A stretch of 64,000 nucleotides of DNA from Helicobacter sp. MIT 05-5293 (lineage in GTDB: Bacteria > Campylobacterota > Campylobacteria > Campylobacterales > Helicobacteraceae): contig NZ_JROZ02000001.1 in assembly GCF_000765665.2 (NCBI RefSeq), forward strand, positions 839,136-903,135, read 5' to 3'. Positions 47,383 to 54,441 of this stretch are shown here, in pieces (position 1 is the first letter of the stretch; the number at the start of each line of letters is the position of its first letter). The position numbers and the translations under genes are program-made. The notes under the pieces were generated by a model. It saw only the letters and a list, made by a program, of their open reading frames with translations. It had not been told where the DNA came from and did no database searches.

Positions 47383-48638
47383 TGAATTTCACCTTAGCAC
47401 AAAGCACTTGGGATAGCAAAGAACTTCAAGCTATTGAAGAAGTCATTAAGAGTGATTACTTCACAATGGGCAAAAAAGTCGCAAAGTTTGAAGAGGATTT
47501 TGCTGCTTTTGTGGGTGCTAAATATGCGGTGATGACAAGTAGCGGCTCTAGTGCGAATCTCATCGCGACTGCAGCATTGTTTTATACCAAAAATCCTAAA
47601 TTGCAAAGGGGTGATGAAGCGATTGTCCCCGCAGTTTCGTGGGCTACGACTTATTATCCGCTTTATCAGTATGGCTTAAAGCTTAAATTTGTAGATATTG
47701 ATTTAGAAACTTTAAATTATGACTTAGAGGCTTTAAACGCTGCTGTAAGTGAAAAAACTAAAATGATTATGGTGGTGAATTTACTCGGTAATCCTAATGA
47801 TTTTGCTGCAATTAAGAACATCATCAAAGGAAAAGATATTATCTTGCTAGAAGATAATTGCGAATCTCTAGGGGCAGAGTTTGAGGGTAAGGCTGCTGGG
47901 ACTTTTGGTGTTATGGGGACTTTTTCTACCTTTTATTCTCATCATATTGCGACAATGGAGGGAGGATTTGTCGTAACTGATGATGAGGAGCTGTATCATA
48001 TTTTACTCTGTCTTAGGGCACATGGCTGGACAAGAAATCTTCCAAAACAAAACCATATCACGACAAAAAGCGATGATGCTTTTAGTGAATCTTTTCGCTT
48101 TATCTTACCCGGATATAATGTGCGTCCGCTTGAGATGAGCGGAGCTATTGGGATAGAACAGCTGAAGAAATTCCCGCAATTTTTAGAGCAAAGAAGAGAA
48201 AATGCAAAGGTCTTTTCGCATTTTTTTGCAAATCACCCAGATTTTATAATCCAAAAAGAAATTGGCAAAAGCTCATGGTTTGGCTTTAGCTTCATTATTC
48301 GCCTAGATTCTAAACTCAAACGCAAAAAGGTGATACACACATTGCAAAATCATAACATAGAATCTCGCCCTATTGTTGCGGGGGATTTTACCCAAAATGA
48401 AGTGATAAAATATTTTGATTATGAAATCTTTGGGGATTTAAAAAATGCTAAGTATCTGCACCAAAATGGATTCTTTGTGGGGAATCACCAAAATAACTTA
48501 TCAGAATCTCTAGAGCAATTAGCAAAAGTATTGCGGGGGGGGGGGATAAGTGATTTAACTGCTAAATCTGCCAAACCCTGTTTGACCCTATCCTATACCC
48601 CCTATACACCTCTTTCACATCTCGCAAAGGTCGCGTGA
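47379..48638 (+). CDS. colD: ColD-like GDP-4-keto-6-deoxymannose 3-dehydratase with switchable C terminus
   Basis: A PLP-dependent DegT-fold enzyme in which the usual PLP lysine is replaced by histidine: FYSHHIATMEGG, the hallmark of ColD and RfbH dehydratases that remove O-3. The catalytic core ends near residue 390 (LEQLAKVLR). An 11-G run (48535-48545) follows and, as written, adds ISDLTAKSAKPC and about 20 more residues, to a total of 419, ending on the start of the epimerase gene. With 10 or 12 G it would stop right after the run, giving the normal family length. The donor is probably GDP-4-keto-6-deoxymannose from Gmd. Confidence 0.88.
   Translation: MMNFTLAQSTWDSKELQAIEEVIKSDYFTMGKKVAKFEEDFAAFVGAKYAVMTSSGSSANLIATAALFYTKNPKLQRGDEAIVPAVSWATTYYPLYQYGLKLKFVDIDLETLNYDLEALNAAVSEKTKMIMVVNLLGNPNDFAAIKNIIKGKDIILLEDNCESLGAEFEGKAAGTFGVMGTFSTFYSHHIATMEGGFVVTDDEELYHILLCLRAHGWTRNLPKQNHITTKSDDAFSESFRFILPGYNVRPLEMSGAIGIEQLKKFPQFLEQRRENAKVFSHFFANHPDFIIQKEIGKSSWFGFSFIIRLDSKLKRKKVIHTLQNHNIESRPIVAGDFTQNEVIKYFDYEIFGDLKNAKYLHQNGFFVGNHQNNLSESLEQLAKVLRGGGISDLTAKSAKPCLTLSYTPYTPLSHLAKVA
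48535..48545 (+). repeat. Poly-G tract (11 G) at the 3' end of the ColD-like gene
   Basis: Eleven G: open to 48638, overlapping the next start codon. Ten G: stop TAA at once. Twelve G: two codons then TGA. It may tune translational coupling to the downstream gene. Confidence 0.8.
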
Positions 48639-49177
48639 TGGCTATAGAATTTGAGATTCAAGAATCTAAAAATCTAAAAGGTGTGTATATCATCACTCCC
48701 AATAAATTTAAAGATTCACGAGGGGAGATTTGGACAGCCTTTACAAGTGAAGCCATCGATAAGCTTTTACCTAATGGGCTAAGGTTTATCCATGATAAAT
48801 TTATCCATTCTCATCACAATGTCATACGCGGTATTCATGGTGATACGAAAACTTACAAACTCGTTACCTGCGTATATGGGCAGATACATCAAGTAGTCGT
48901 GGATTGTCGTTTAGATTCTCCAAATTTTCTTAAATGGGAGAAATTTATCATTGATTCCAATCATCAGCAAATCATATTACTCCCAGCAGGTTTTGGTAAC
49001 GCATATCGCGTCAGCAGCCAAAATGCGGTGTATTATTATAAATGTGCTTATATTGGGGAATATGCCGATGCACCCGACCAATTTACTTATGCGTGGAATG
49101 ATGAAAGAATAGGCATTGATTGGGGGATTAGTGATCCTATCCTTTCAGAGCGAGATTTATTAGCAAACAAAAAATAA
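48638..49177 (+). CDS. RmlC-like nucleotide-sugar 3,5-epimerase
   Basis: A 179-residue cupin-fold epimerase. The ATG at 48638 overlaps the stop of the ColD-like gene in the 11-G frame (TGATG); a GTG codon just before is less likely. NVIRGIHGD holds the catalytic histidine and arginine, LPAGFGNAYRV and NAVYYYKCAYIGEY match the sugar-binding strands. In Campylobacter and relatives such proteins act as GDP-sugar epimerases (DdahB/MlghB type) as well as on dTDP-sugars; no dTDP-sugar genes are near, so GDP-linked sugar is likely. Confidence 0.85.
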   Translation: MAIEFEIQESKNLKGVYIITPNKFKDSRGEIWTAFTSEAIDKLLPNGLRFIHDKFIHSHHNVIRGIHGDTKTYKLVTCVYGQIHQVVVDCRLDSPNFLKWEKFIIDSNHQQIILLPAGFGNAYRVSSQNAVYYYKCAYIGEYADAPDQFTYAWNDERIGIDWGISDPILSERDLLANKK

Positions 49178-49279
49178 TAATAAAAAATCCGATTTATTTT
49201 TAAGCAAAAAAATGTTATTGTTACGCTTTTAAAGCTTGGCAATATCATAAATTATCTTGACCTAAAAGAAGGGGGAACT

Positions 49280-49972
49280 ATGCAGTTTAGTATGATCAAC
49301 ACTTTGGTGAGAAAATTTTATATTCTCAAAGAAGAAGGTTTTGTCATTAATGAAAATTATGAGAATGATTTAGAAAATATTCTCACAAAAGAGGAATTGG
49401 CGATTTTTAAGGGAATGTTTGATTCGCCTGATGTTGATAAGGCGATTGATAGTATCAAACGCTCTTATACTAGCGGACAAGCCAATAAACAATACACTAT
49501 CAATATCCTCTCCGAACCCAAAATCACACAGATTGCTACTACTTTGCTCAAAGGTGCAAAGCCCGAAACACTTGAAAAAGCCATACAAGTTCGTCAGCAT
49601 ATCGACAAAAACAGCGTAGTATTTGTGGAGTTGATTAAATCTTTGGAAGATAAGCTTGTCAATTTTCTCATCACGCGTATCAAAAAGCTTCCTAACGATA
49701 CTTCACCTGATGACTATCTCAAAACACTACAAAATAAAGAGATCAATATCAGCACAATTGCGCGTTATTTCGGAGGAGATTTTGAAAAAGCCTATCTTGA
49801 CGATAAAGGCGCGGGAGTATCTTATTTTGAATTTTTAGTATGTCGCATTCTTGTAAAATGCAACCTTATGCGTGTAGAAGATGCCCAAAGTCTCTTGCTC
49901 GTCTTTATTTGGAATTCTCTTCCTTCATTCCGAAGCAAAACGCGTGTTACTTCTGTGGGAAGCACTCGCTAA
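49280..49972 (+). CDS. Hypothetical protein
   Basis: A 230-residue soluble protein, mostly helical, with charged segments (EDKLVNFLITRIKKLPND) and no recognised family or membrane helix. The C-terminal tail is basic (FRSKTRVTSVGSTR). An AAGGGGGAAC site precedes the ATG. It stands alone between the glycan cluster and xseA, converging with xseA. Function unknown. Confidence 0.6.
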   Translation: MQFSMINTLVRKFYILKEEGFVINENYENDLENILTKEELAIFKGMFDSPDVDKAIDSIKRSYTSGQANKQYTINILSEPKITQIATTLLKGAKPETLEKAIQVRQHIDKNSVVFVELIKSLEDKLVNFLITRIKKLPNDTSPDDYLKTLQNKEINISTIARYFGGDFEKAYLDDKGAGVSYFEFLVCRILVKCNLMRVEDAQSLLLVFIWNSLPSFRSKTRVTSVGSTR

Positions 49973-49990
49973 AAATTATTTTCAAAGAGC

Positions 49991-51244
49991 CTAGCCAATG
50001 CGTTTGGCTCTGATATTTTGCTCCGCATCTGTTAATTCAAACTCTTCATCTAACAAAATCTCATTCAATTGCCGCACGATAGAATCTTTGGTGATTTGAG
50101 CATAACCTTGCGTGCAGATTCTGTGTGGGTCATAAGCCTTTAACGATTCTTCAAGGATATGAAGATTCTGTGAAGAAAGCGTGAAGATTGAGCGCATAGA
50201 TGTCTTAAAAGCACCTTCAAGCGCATCGATTTCAAACTGCCGATGAGTAAAAATTGAGGCAAAATGTGTGTGCATCGTTTCACGGAGATAATTGATTTGA
50301 TCATGATAGTATCTGTATCGGGATTCAAAATGATACTCTTTAAAACGCTCTTTAAGAGAAGATACAGAATCTTGTTTGCGTGATAAAAATCTTTCCAAAC
50401 TCTGCGTATAATGCGTATATGTCTCATCAAGGATTCGTAACCATTCGTTTTGATCAGGCAAAATCATTTCCATTGCTGCCGAAGGTGTAGGTGCGCGCAA
50501 ATCAGCGACAAAATCGCTAATAAATACATCGATTTCATGCCCTACAGCAGATACAATTGGTGTCTTTGCATGAAAAATTGCATCGGCGACTATTTCTTCA
50601 TTAAATGCCCACATATCTTCCATACTCCCACCGCCTCGTCCTAATATGATCACATCAAACCCATACGATGACCCATAAAAACCATCAGCAAGCCTAAGAT
50701 TATTGACAATAGAATCCTTTGCGCCCTCCCCTTGCACAAGCGTATTAAACAACACAATCTCAAGATGATTCCAACGCTTTTTAGCGACCTTGAGCATATC
50801 TTCTTTTGCTGCACCTGTCGCGGAGGTCAAAAGGGCGATTCTATGCGGAAAAGGAGGCAAGGTTTTCTTGCGTTGAGCATCAAAATAGCCCTTTTGCATA
50901 AGCCTCTCTTTAAGCTGCATAAAGGCTAGAGTAAGCTCACCTACTCCCGCAGGAGTCATACTTTTACACAGAATCTGATATTCTCCTTTTGGAGAAAAAA
51001 CGCTTAATGCACCTTTTATCAAGACAAATTGTCCCACTTCTGGCTCAAATTTTAGATTCTTTGCATTCCCACGAAACATCACACAACGAATGCTTGATTG
51101 CTCATCTTTAAGTGTAAGATAAATATGCCCACTCGTATGCAGTGTAAGATTCGCGATTTCACCCTCCACACAAATATCCATAAAAGTGCTTTCCAAGATA
51201 CTTTTGATTTGAGCGTTAAGCTCACTGACTTGTAATGTCCGCAT
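49991..51244 (-). CDS. xseA: Exodeoxyribonuclease VII large subunit
   Basis: A 417-residue nuclease subunit degrading single-stranded DNA. An OB-fold comes first (SELNAQIKSILESTF, VEGEIANLTLHTSGHIYLTLKD), then the catalytic domain with LLTSATGAAKEDML, VIILGRGGGSMEDMWAFNEE and VSAVGHEIDVFISDFVADLRAPTPSAA (quoted in parts), followed by a coiled region. The small subunit xseB is not adjacent. The gene ends 18 bases from the converging hypothetical gene. Confidence 0.95.
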   Translation of the reverse strand: MRTLQVSELNAQIKSILESTFMDICVEGEIANLTLHTSGHIYLTLKDEQSSIRCVMFRGNAKNLKFEPEVGQFVLIKGALSVFSPKGEYQILCKSMTPAGVGELTLAFMQLKERLMQKGYFDAQRKKTLPPFPHRIALLTSATGAAKEDMLKVAKKRWNHLEIVLFNTLVQGEGAKDSIVNNLRLADGFYGSSYGFDVIILGRGGGSMEDMWAFNEEIVADAIFHAKTPIVSAVGHEIDVFISDFVADLRAPTPSAAMEMILPDQNEWLRILDETYTHYTQSLERFLSRKQDSVSSLKERFKEYHFESRYRYYHDQINYLRETMHTHFASIFTHRQFEIDALEGAFKTSMRSIFTLSSQNLHILEESLKAYDPHRICTQGYAQITKDSIVRQLNEILLDEEFELTDAEQNIRAKRIG

Positions 51245-51434
51245 ATATACCCCTTAATTTAAAACAAAAATGAACAGAATCTAGCAAATGGCAAGATTGA
51301 TGTAAGCAAAATGATAGATAATAGTCAAATAATCATTAAAAAATGCTAATGCTATATGATAGATTCTGATTTGATGTGTTACTGGATTCAAAAGCATCGC
51401 GACCAAAAGCATCATATTTTAAAGACACTTTTGC

Positions 51435-51440
51435 TACAAT
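51435..51440 (+). promoter_or_regulatory. Extended -10 box of bioB
   Basis: TACAAT preceded by TGC (TGNTACAAT), 34 bases before the bioB ATG at 51474. Confidence 0.5.
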
Positions 51441-51473
51441 AACAAATCAAAATATCAAAACAAGGATAAAACT

Positions 51474-52325
51474 ATGCAAAAAGTGAGCAATGAAATTTTT
51501 CTCTGTTCGATTTGCAATGTCTCATCAGGAGACTGCCCTGAAGATTGTAAATACTGCACACAAAGCGTGCATCATGCCACAAATATTCAACGTTATAAAT
51601 ACAAATCTATGGAAAAGATTCTCGAAGAAGCAAGAAGTTTGCGCGAATATGGAGCATTAGGATTCTGTCTGGTAACTGCAGGGAGGAGTCTAGAATCTGA
51701 AAAATGCGAATACATCGCCAAAGCTGCCCAAGCAATCAAAAAAGCAGATTTAGGATTGCATATCATCGCTTGTTGCGGGAGTGCGGATTTAGATTCTCTA
51801 AAATACCTCAAACAAAACGGCGTAGATAGCTATAATCACAATCTTGAAACTTCTAAAGATTTCTTCCCTCATATCTGCACCACACACACTTGGAAAGAAC
51901 GATTTGAGACATGTGAAAACGCACTCAAAGCAGAACTAGGGCTTTGCTCGGGGGGGATTTTTGGCTTAGGTGAGAGCTGGGGCGATCGCATTGAGTTTTT
52001 AAAATACCTTTCGATTCTCTCACCGCACAGCTCACCGATTAATTTTTATATCCCCAATGAAGCCTTGCCTCTGCCGCAAAAAACATTGAGCAGAGAGGAA
52101 GCCTTAGAATGTGTCTCTCTTGCTCGAGAATACCTACCACATACGCGTTTAATGATCGCTGGAGGGCGAGAAGTCATCTTTGGTGATGATCAAAAGGCGC
52201 TCTTTGAAATGGGGATTAACGCTGTAGTGCTAGGGAATTATCTCACTGCCGATGGCAAATCCCCTATGCAAGATGTGCAAATGATAGAATCTTATGGCTA
52301 TGTGCCTGCTACAAGCTGTCATTAG
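51474..52325 (+). CDS. bioB: Biotin synthase
   Basis: A 283-residue radical SAM enzyme inserting sulfur into dethiobiotin. The cluster motif is CPEDCKYC (CxxxCxxC), residues about 22-29, and CSGGIFGLGESWGDR plus GCGSADL-type segments follow. Its arginine for the second [2Fe-2S] cluster falls in the MIAGGRE block. It is shorter than the E. coli enzyme (346 residues), as in other Helicobacter. yihY begins 15 bases after its stop. Confidence 0.95.
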   Translation: MQKVSNEIFLCSICNVSSGDCPEDCKYCTQSVHHATNIQRYKYKSMEKILEEARSLREYGALGFCLVTAGRSLESEKCEYIAKAAQAIKKADLGLHIIACCGSADLDSLKYLKQNGVDSYNHNLETSKDFFPHICTTHTWKERFETCENALKAELGLCSGGIFGLGESWGDRIEFLKYLSILSPHSSPINFYIPNEALPLPQKTLSREEALECVSLAREYLPHTRLMIAGGREVIFGDDQKALFEMGINAVVLGNYLTADGKSPMQDVQMIESYGYVPATSCH

Positions 52326-52340
52326 AGCAAAAGGAGTATT

Positions 52341-53225
52341 ATGGAATCCTACAATAAAGACAACCTTATCCGCACAATTTGGCTTAAATCACGCACAATC
52401 GTGGGCTTAGTATGGGATAAAATCAATAATATTTGGGATTTTGTCGCTAATAAAGAATTAAACTTTTACGCTGCTTCGCTAAGCTTTTATACGATTTTTG
52501 CGATTGTGCCGCTTTTGATGATTGTCTTTTCAATCGTCATCAATCTCCCTAATTTTCAATCTCAAGTCGAGCATATCCGCACACTGATTCTCTCAAATAT
52601 CCTCCCCACACACACCGAAATGATTTCACAATATTTAGATACTTTTATGAAAAATAGTTCAGCTCTTGGAATGATGGGTTTAGGCTATACGCTTGTCGCT
52701 TCAATATTATTCTTTCGCAACTATGAATACATTGCTGCTAAAATGTTTAACTCTAAACCGCGAAAATTCTTTGACTCTCTTGTGATGTATTGGACAATGA
52801 TCACTCTTTTTCCTATCGTGCTGTCTTTTTCGATTTATTTCAGTGGTGAAGTGCAAAAAACGCTCAAAGGTGCAGCGGATTTGAGTATCTTAACAGATTT
52901 GATTCCTTATATTCTCACTTGGGTATTGTTTTTCTTACTTTTTAAACTCTCTGCAAATAAGCCCCTTAAGCTTATTCCACTCCTTGCCTCTAGTGTTTTA
53001 GCTACGATTGTATGGCTTTTGACAAAATGGGTTTTTGTGTATTATGTTTTCTATAATGAAACTTATAAAAGTGTGTATGGACCGATTTCAATCTTTTTAT
53101 TTATGATGCTATGGATTTATATTTCGTGGTTTGTATTGCTTTATGGTATGCGATTCTGTGAGGGATTTATGAGTAACTTTAGCAAGCTCGAAGAAAAATA
53201 CGGCGTCAAATCAGCAGAGCTTTAG
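52341..53225 (+). CDS. YihY/UPF0761-family inner-membrane protein
   Basis: A 294-residue integral membrane protein with about six helices. The N-terminal LNFYAASLSFYTIFAIVPLLMIVFS and the later GPISIFLFMMLWIYISWFVLLYG are the family blocks (given in outline). Often annotated as ribonuclease BN in error. Role unknown; possibly lipid or envelope related. It is probably co-transcribed with bioB. Confidence 0.9.
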   Translation: MESYNKDNLIRTIWLKSRTIVGLVWDKINNIWDFVANKELNFYAASLSFYTIFAIVPLLMIVFSIVINLPNFQSQVEHIRTLILSNILPTHTEMISQYLDTFMKNSSALGMMGLGYTLVASILFFRNYEYIAAKMFNSKPRKFFDSLVMYWTMITLFPIVLSFSIYFSGEVQKTLKGAADLSILTDLIPYILTWVLFFLLFKLSANKPLKLIPLLASSVLATIVWLLTKWVFVYYVFYNETYKSVYGPISIFLFMMLWIYISWFVLLYGMRFCEGFMSNFSKLEEKYGVKSAEL

Positions 53226-53723
53226 GGTTTGGCTAAAAATTAAAGTCTGTGCGACTAAAGTCGCCCCTCCATTTGTTTTGAGATTTAGAATCTCCTCGAC
53301 TAAAGCGATAATAGAATCTGCGATGTTTTGATTAGATGGGGAGCTTTTCGATAAATTGCTTTATCCACCAAAACGCACCTTTACCTAAAGCTACTATTCT
53401 ATAAAACAAGTTATGATACAAATACTATTATTATAAGGCAAGAGCAAAATGGATATAGAAAAGCAGATTTTGTTTTTTTCACTTGAACGATTACAAAGCT
53501 ACAAAGACACTTCAGAACATTATGCAAACTTTTTACTCATTTTGGTGCGAAGCAATCTCTCAACATAAAATCCGCAATTAGCTTTTAAATGGACTATTTT
53601 GAATATTTGCACAGAATCTCATATTATACTCACTCCTAATACACCCCTCTCTCAAACTTATCACGCTTATAGTAAAAAGGGTCAGGTTCTCTTATCCCAG
53701 CATACCAGCAATACCTATACAAT
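53226..53723 (+). other. Intergenic DNA with gene remnants next to the specificity cassette
   Basis: No complete gene. It holds a small hairpin (GCGAC TAAA GTCGC at about 53251-53264), another (GAGATT TAG AATCTC at 53280-53294) and a short ORF at 53450-53569. On the minus strand next to the inverted repeat a short open segment reads YRYCWYAGIREPDPFYYK and stops, possibly a decayed coding end. The DNA looks like a recombination scar bordering the methyltransferase locus. Confidence 0.5.
53450..53569 (+). pseudogene. Short ORF, probable N-terminal gene fragment
   Basis: ATG 53450 follows AAGGCAAGAG and reads 39 residues (MDIEKQILFFSLERLQSYK...) before TAA. The helical start looks like the beginning of a larger soluble protein. 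I do not recognise it. It may be the residue of a gene lost when the adjacent cassette arrived. Confidence 0.3.
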
Positions 53724-53817
53724 GTCCGTTTTTTGAGGACAAATTCAGGTAAAAAAGGTAATGGTATGCCTGTGGTGAGAAACCCACAATTTTATTTCAA
53801 GGAGGGTTTTTGTTGGA
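53724..53817 (+). repeat. 94-bp inverted repeat, arm 1 (cassette side)
   Basis: Identical over all 94 bases to the reverse complement of 54840-54933. It encodes the joint between the constant part and the C-terminal specificity domain. The spacer between the arms is 1,022 bases. Confidence 0.93.
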
Positions 53818-54215
53818 CAGATGTGTCTTATGATATAAAATGCAGAAAGAAAGGCATTAGTGTTAATGATGTTTTAAGTATGGCGTTGTATTCCCAATTT
53901 AGCCAAACTTCAGAAAAATATCTTGTTTGTATTATTAATGCAAGACTTATGAGTGATATTGTGTGTAACTTTATCAACAATACTTCACATTTTCAAATCA
54001 ATGATGCGAGGCAGATTCCCATAATAATCCCTACAAATTCACAGCTCAAAATATTTGAAGCATTATTTGATAGAGCTTATTCTATCCAACAAGACAAATT
54101 TGCCAATCACATCAGCGAGACAGAAGCAAAAGCCAAATTAGAATCTATGCAAAAAGAGCTAGATACTTTAGTGTATGAGCTTTATAGACTTAAAATAGGC
54201 AAAAAGAAAGCTTAA
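53724..54215 (+). pseudogene. Silent alternative C-terminal specificity cassette of the methyltransferase
   Basis: An open frame lacking a start domain. Its first 94 bases are identical to an internal part of the methyltransferase gene (encoding VRFLRTNSGKKGNGMPVVRN and on to GFCW) and in the same reading frame. The following 131 residues differ but have the same pattern as the real gene's end: NDVLSMALYSQ, then a helix, FQINDARQIPIIIPT, and a closing LYRLKIGKKKA. The real gene has INDVASMSLYT, LQINDFRQLPIVIPT and ALYGL. This is a TaqI-like C-terminal recognition half-domain without promoter, kept in reverse orientation. Confidence 0.85.
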
Positions 54216-54223
54216 GATTGTGA

Positions 54224-54229
54224 TATAAT
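54224..54229 (+). promoter_or_regulatory. Extended -10 box of the small structured RNA
   Basis: TATAAT preceded by TGA (TGNTATAAT), a textbook Helicobacter promoter. It lies just after the cassette stop and about 73 bases before the small peptide ATG, inside the invertible segment. Confidence 0.65.
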
Positions 54230-54243
54230 AAAACTGGGGTTGC

Positions 54244-54300
54244 CTTAAGGGGCGGCTACCCCTTAAGTGTAACCTACTTCGCTAAGGTAAAGGAGGTTAC
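54244..54300 (+). promoter_or_regulatory. Leader hairpins sequestering the ribosome site
   Basis: CTTAAGGGG (54244-54252) pairs with CCCCTTAAG (54259-54267), a 9-bp stem. Then GTAACCT (54269-54275) pairs with AGGTTAC (54294-54300), which covers part of the AAAGGAGG ribosome site. The fold would hide the start of the peptide at 54302. Confidence 0.6.
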
Positions 54301-54301
54301 A

Positions 54302-54373
54302 ATGAGTAAGATTAAGACTAAAATCTTAGCTGTCATTATACTACTATGTATCATAGTAGTCAAGTGTGGCTAA
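54302..54373 (+). CDS. 23-residue hydrophobic peptide, type I toxin-like
   Basis: ATG 54302 after a perfect AAAGGAGG site. The peptide MSKIKTKILAVIILLCIIVVKCG has a basic start and one membrane-length hydrophobic stretch, the form of Fst/Ldr/Ibs-type toxic peptides. Its message is packed with hairpins: leader stems, a 9-bp stem inside the coding part (54340-54348 with 54352-54360), and a terminator. A sequestered ribosome site is typical of type I toxin mRNAs. No antisense RNA promoter is proven, so a leader peptide or other small protein is possible. Confidence 0.55.
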   Translation: MSKIKTKILAVIILLCIIVVKCG

Positions 54374-54383
54374 GAGAAACCAT

Positions 54384-54412
54384 AAGCACACCTTTCGCTA
54401 AGGGGTGTGCTT
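54384..54412 (+). terminator. Hairpin after the small peptide gene
   Basis: AAGCACACC and GGTGTGCTT form a 9-bp stem with an 11-base loop containing TTCGCTAAGG, a word also found in the leader (about 54278-54287). Little T-run follows. It also lies 30 bases from the 3' end of the methyltransferase gene. Confidence 0.55.
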
Positions 54413-54441
54413 AATCTTACTCTGCCTCTTACTTAGCCTTT

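Noticed and set aside
53733..54215. The cassette ORF as an independent gene starting at TTG 53733
   Set aside because: It has no promoter or ribosome site, and the first part duplicates the middle of a larger gene; a specificity half-domain alone would have no function.
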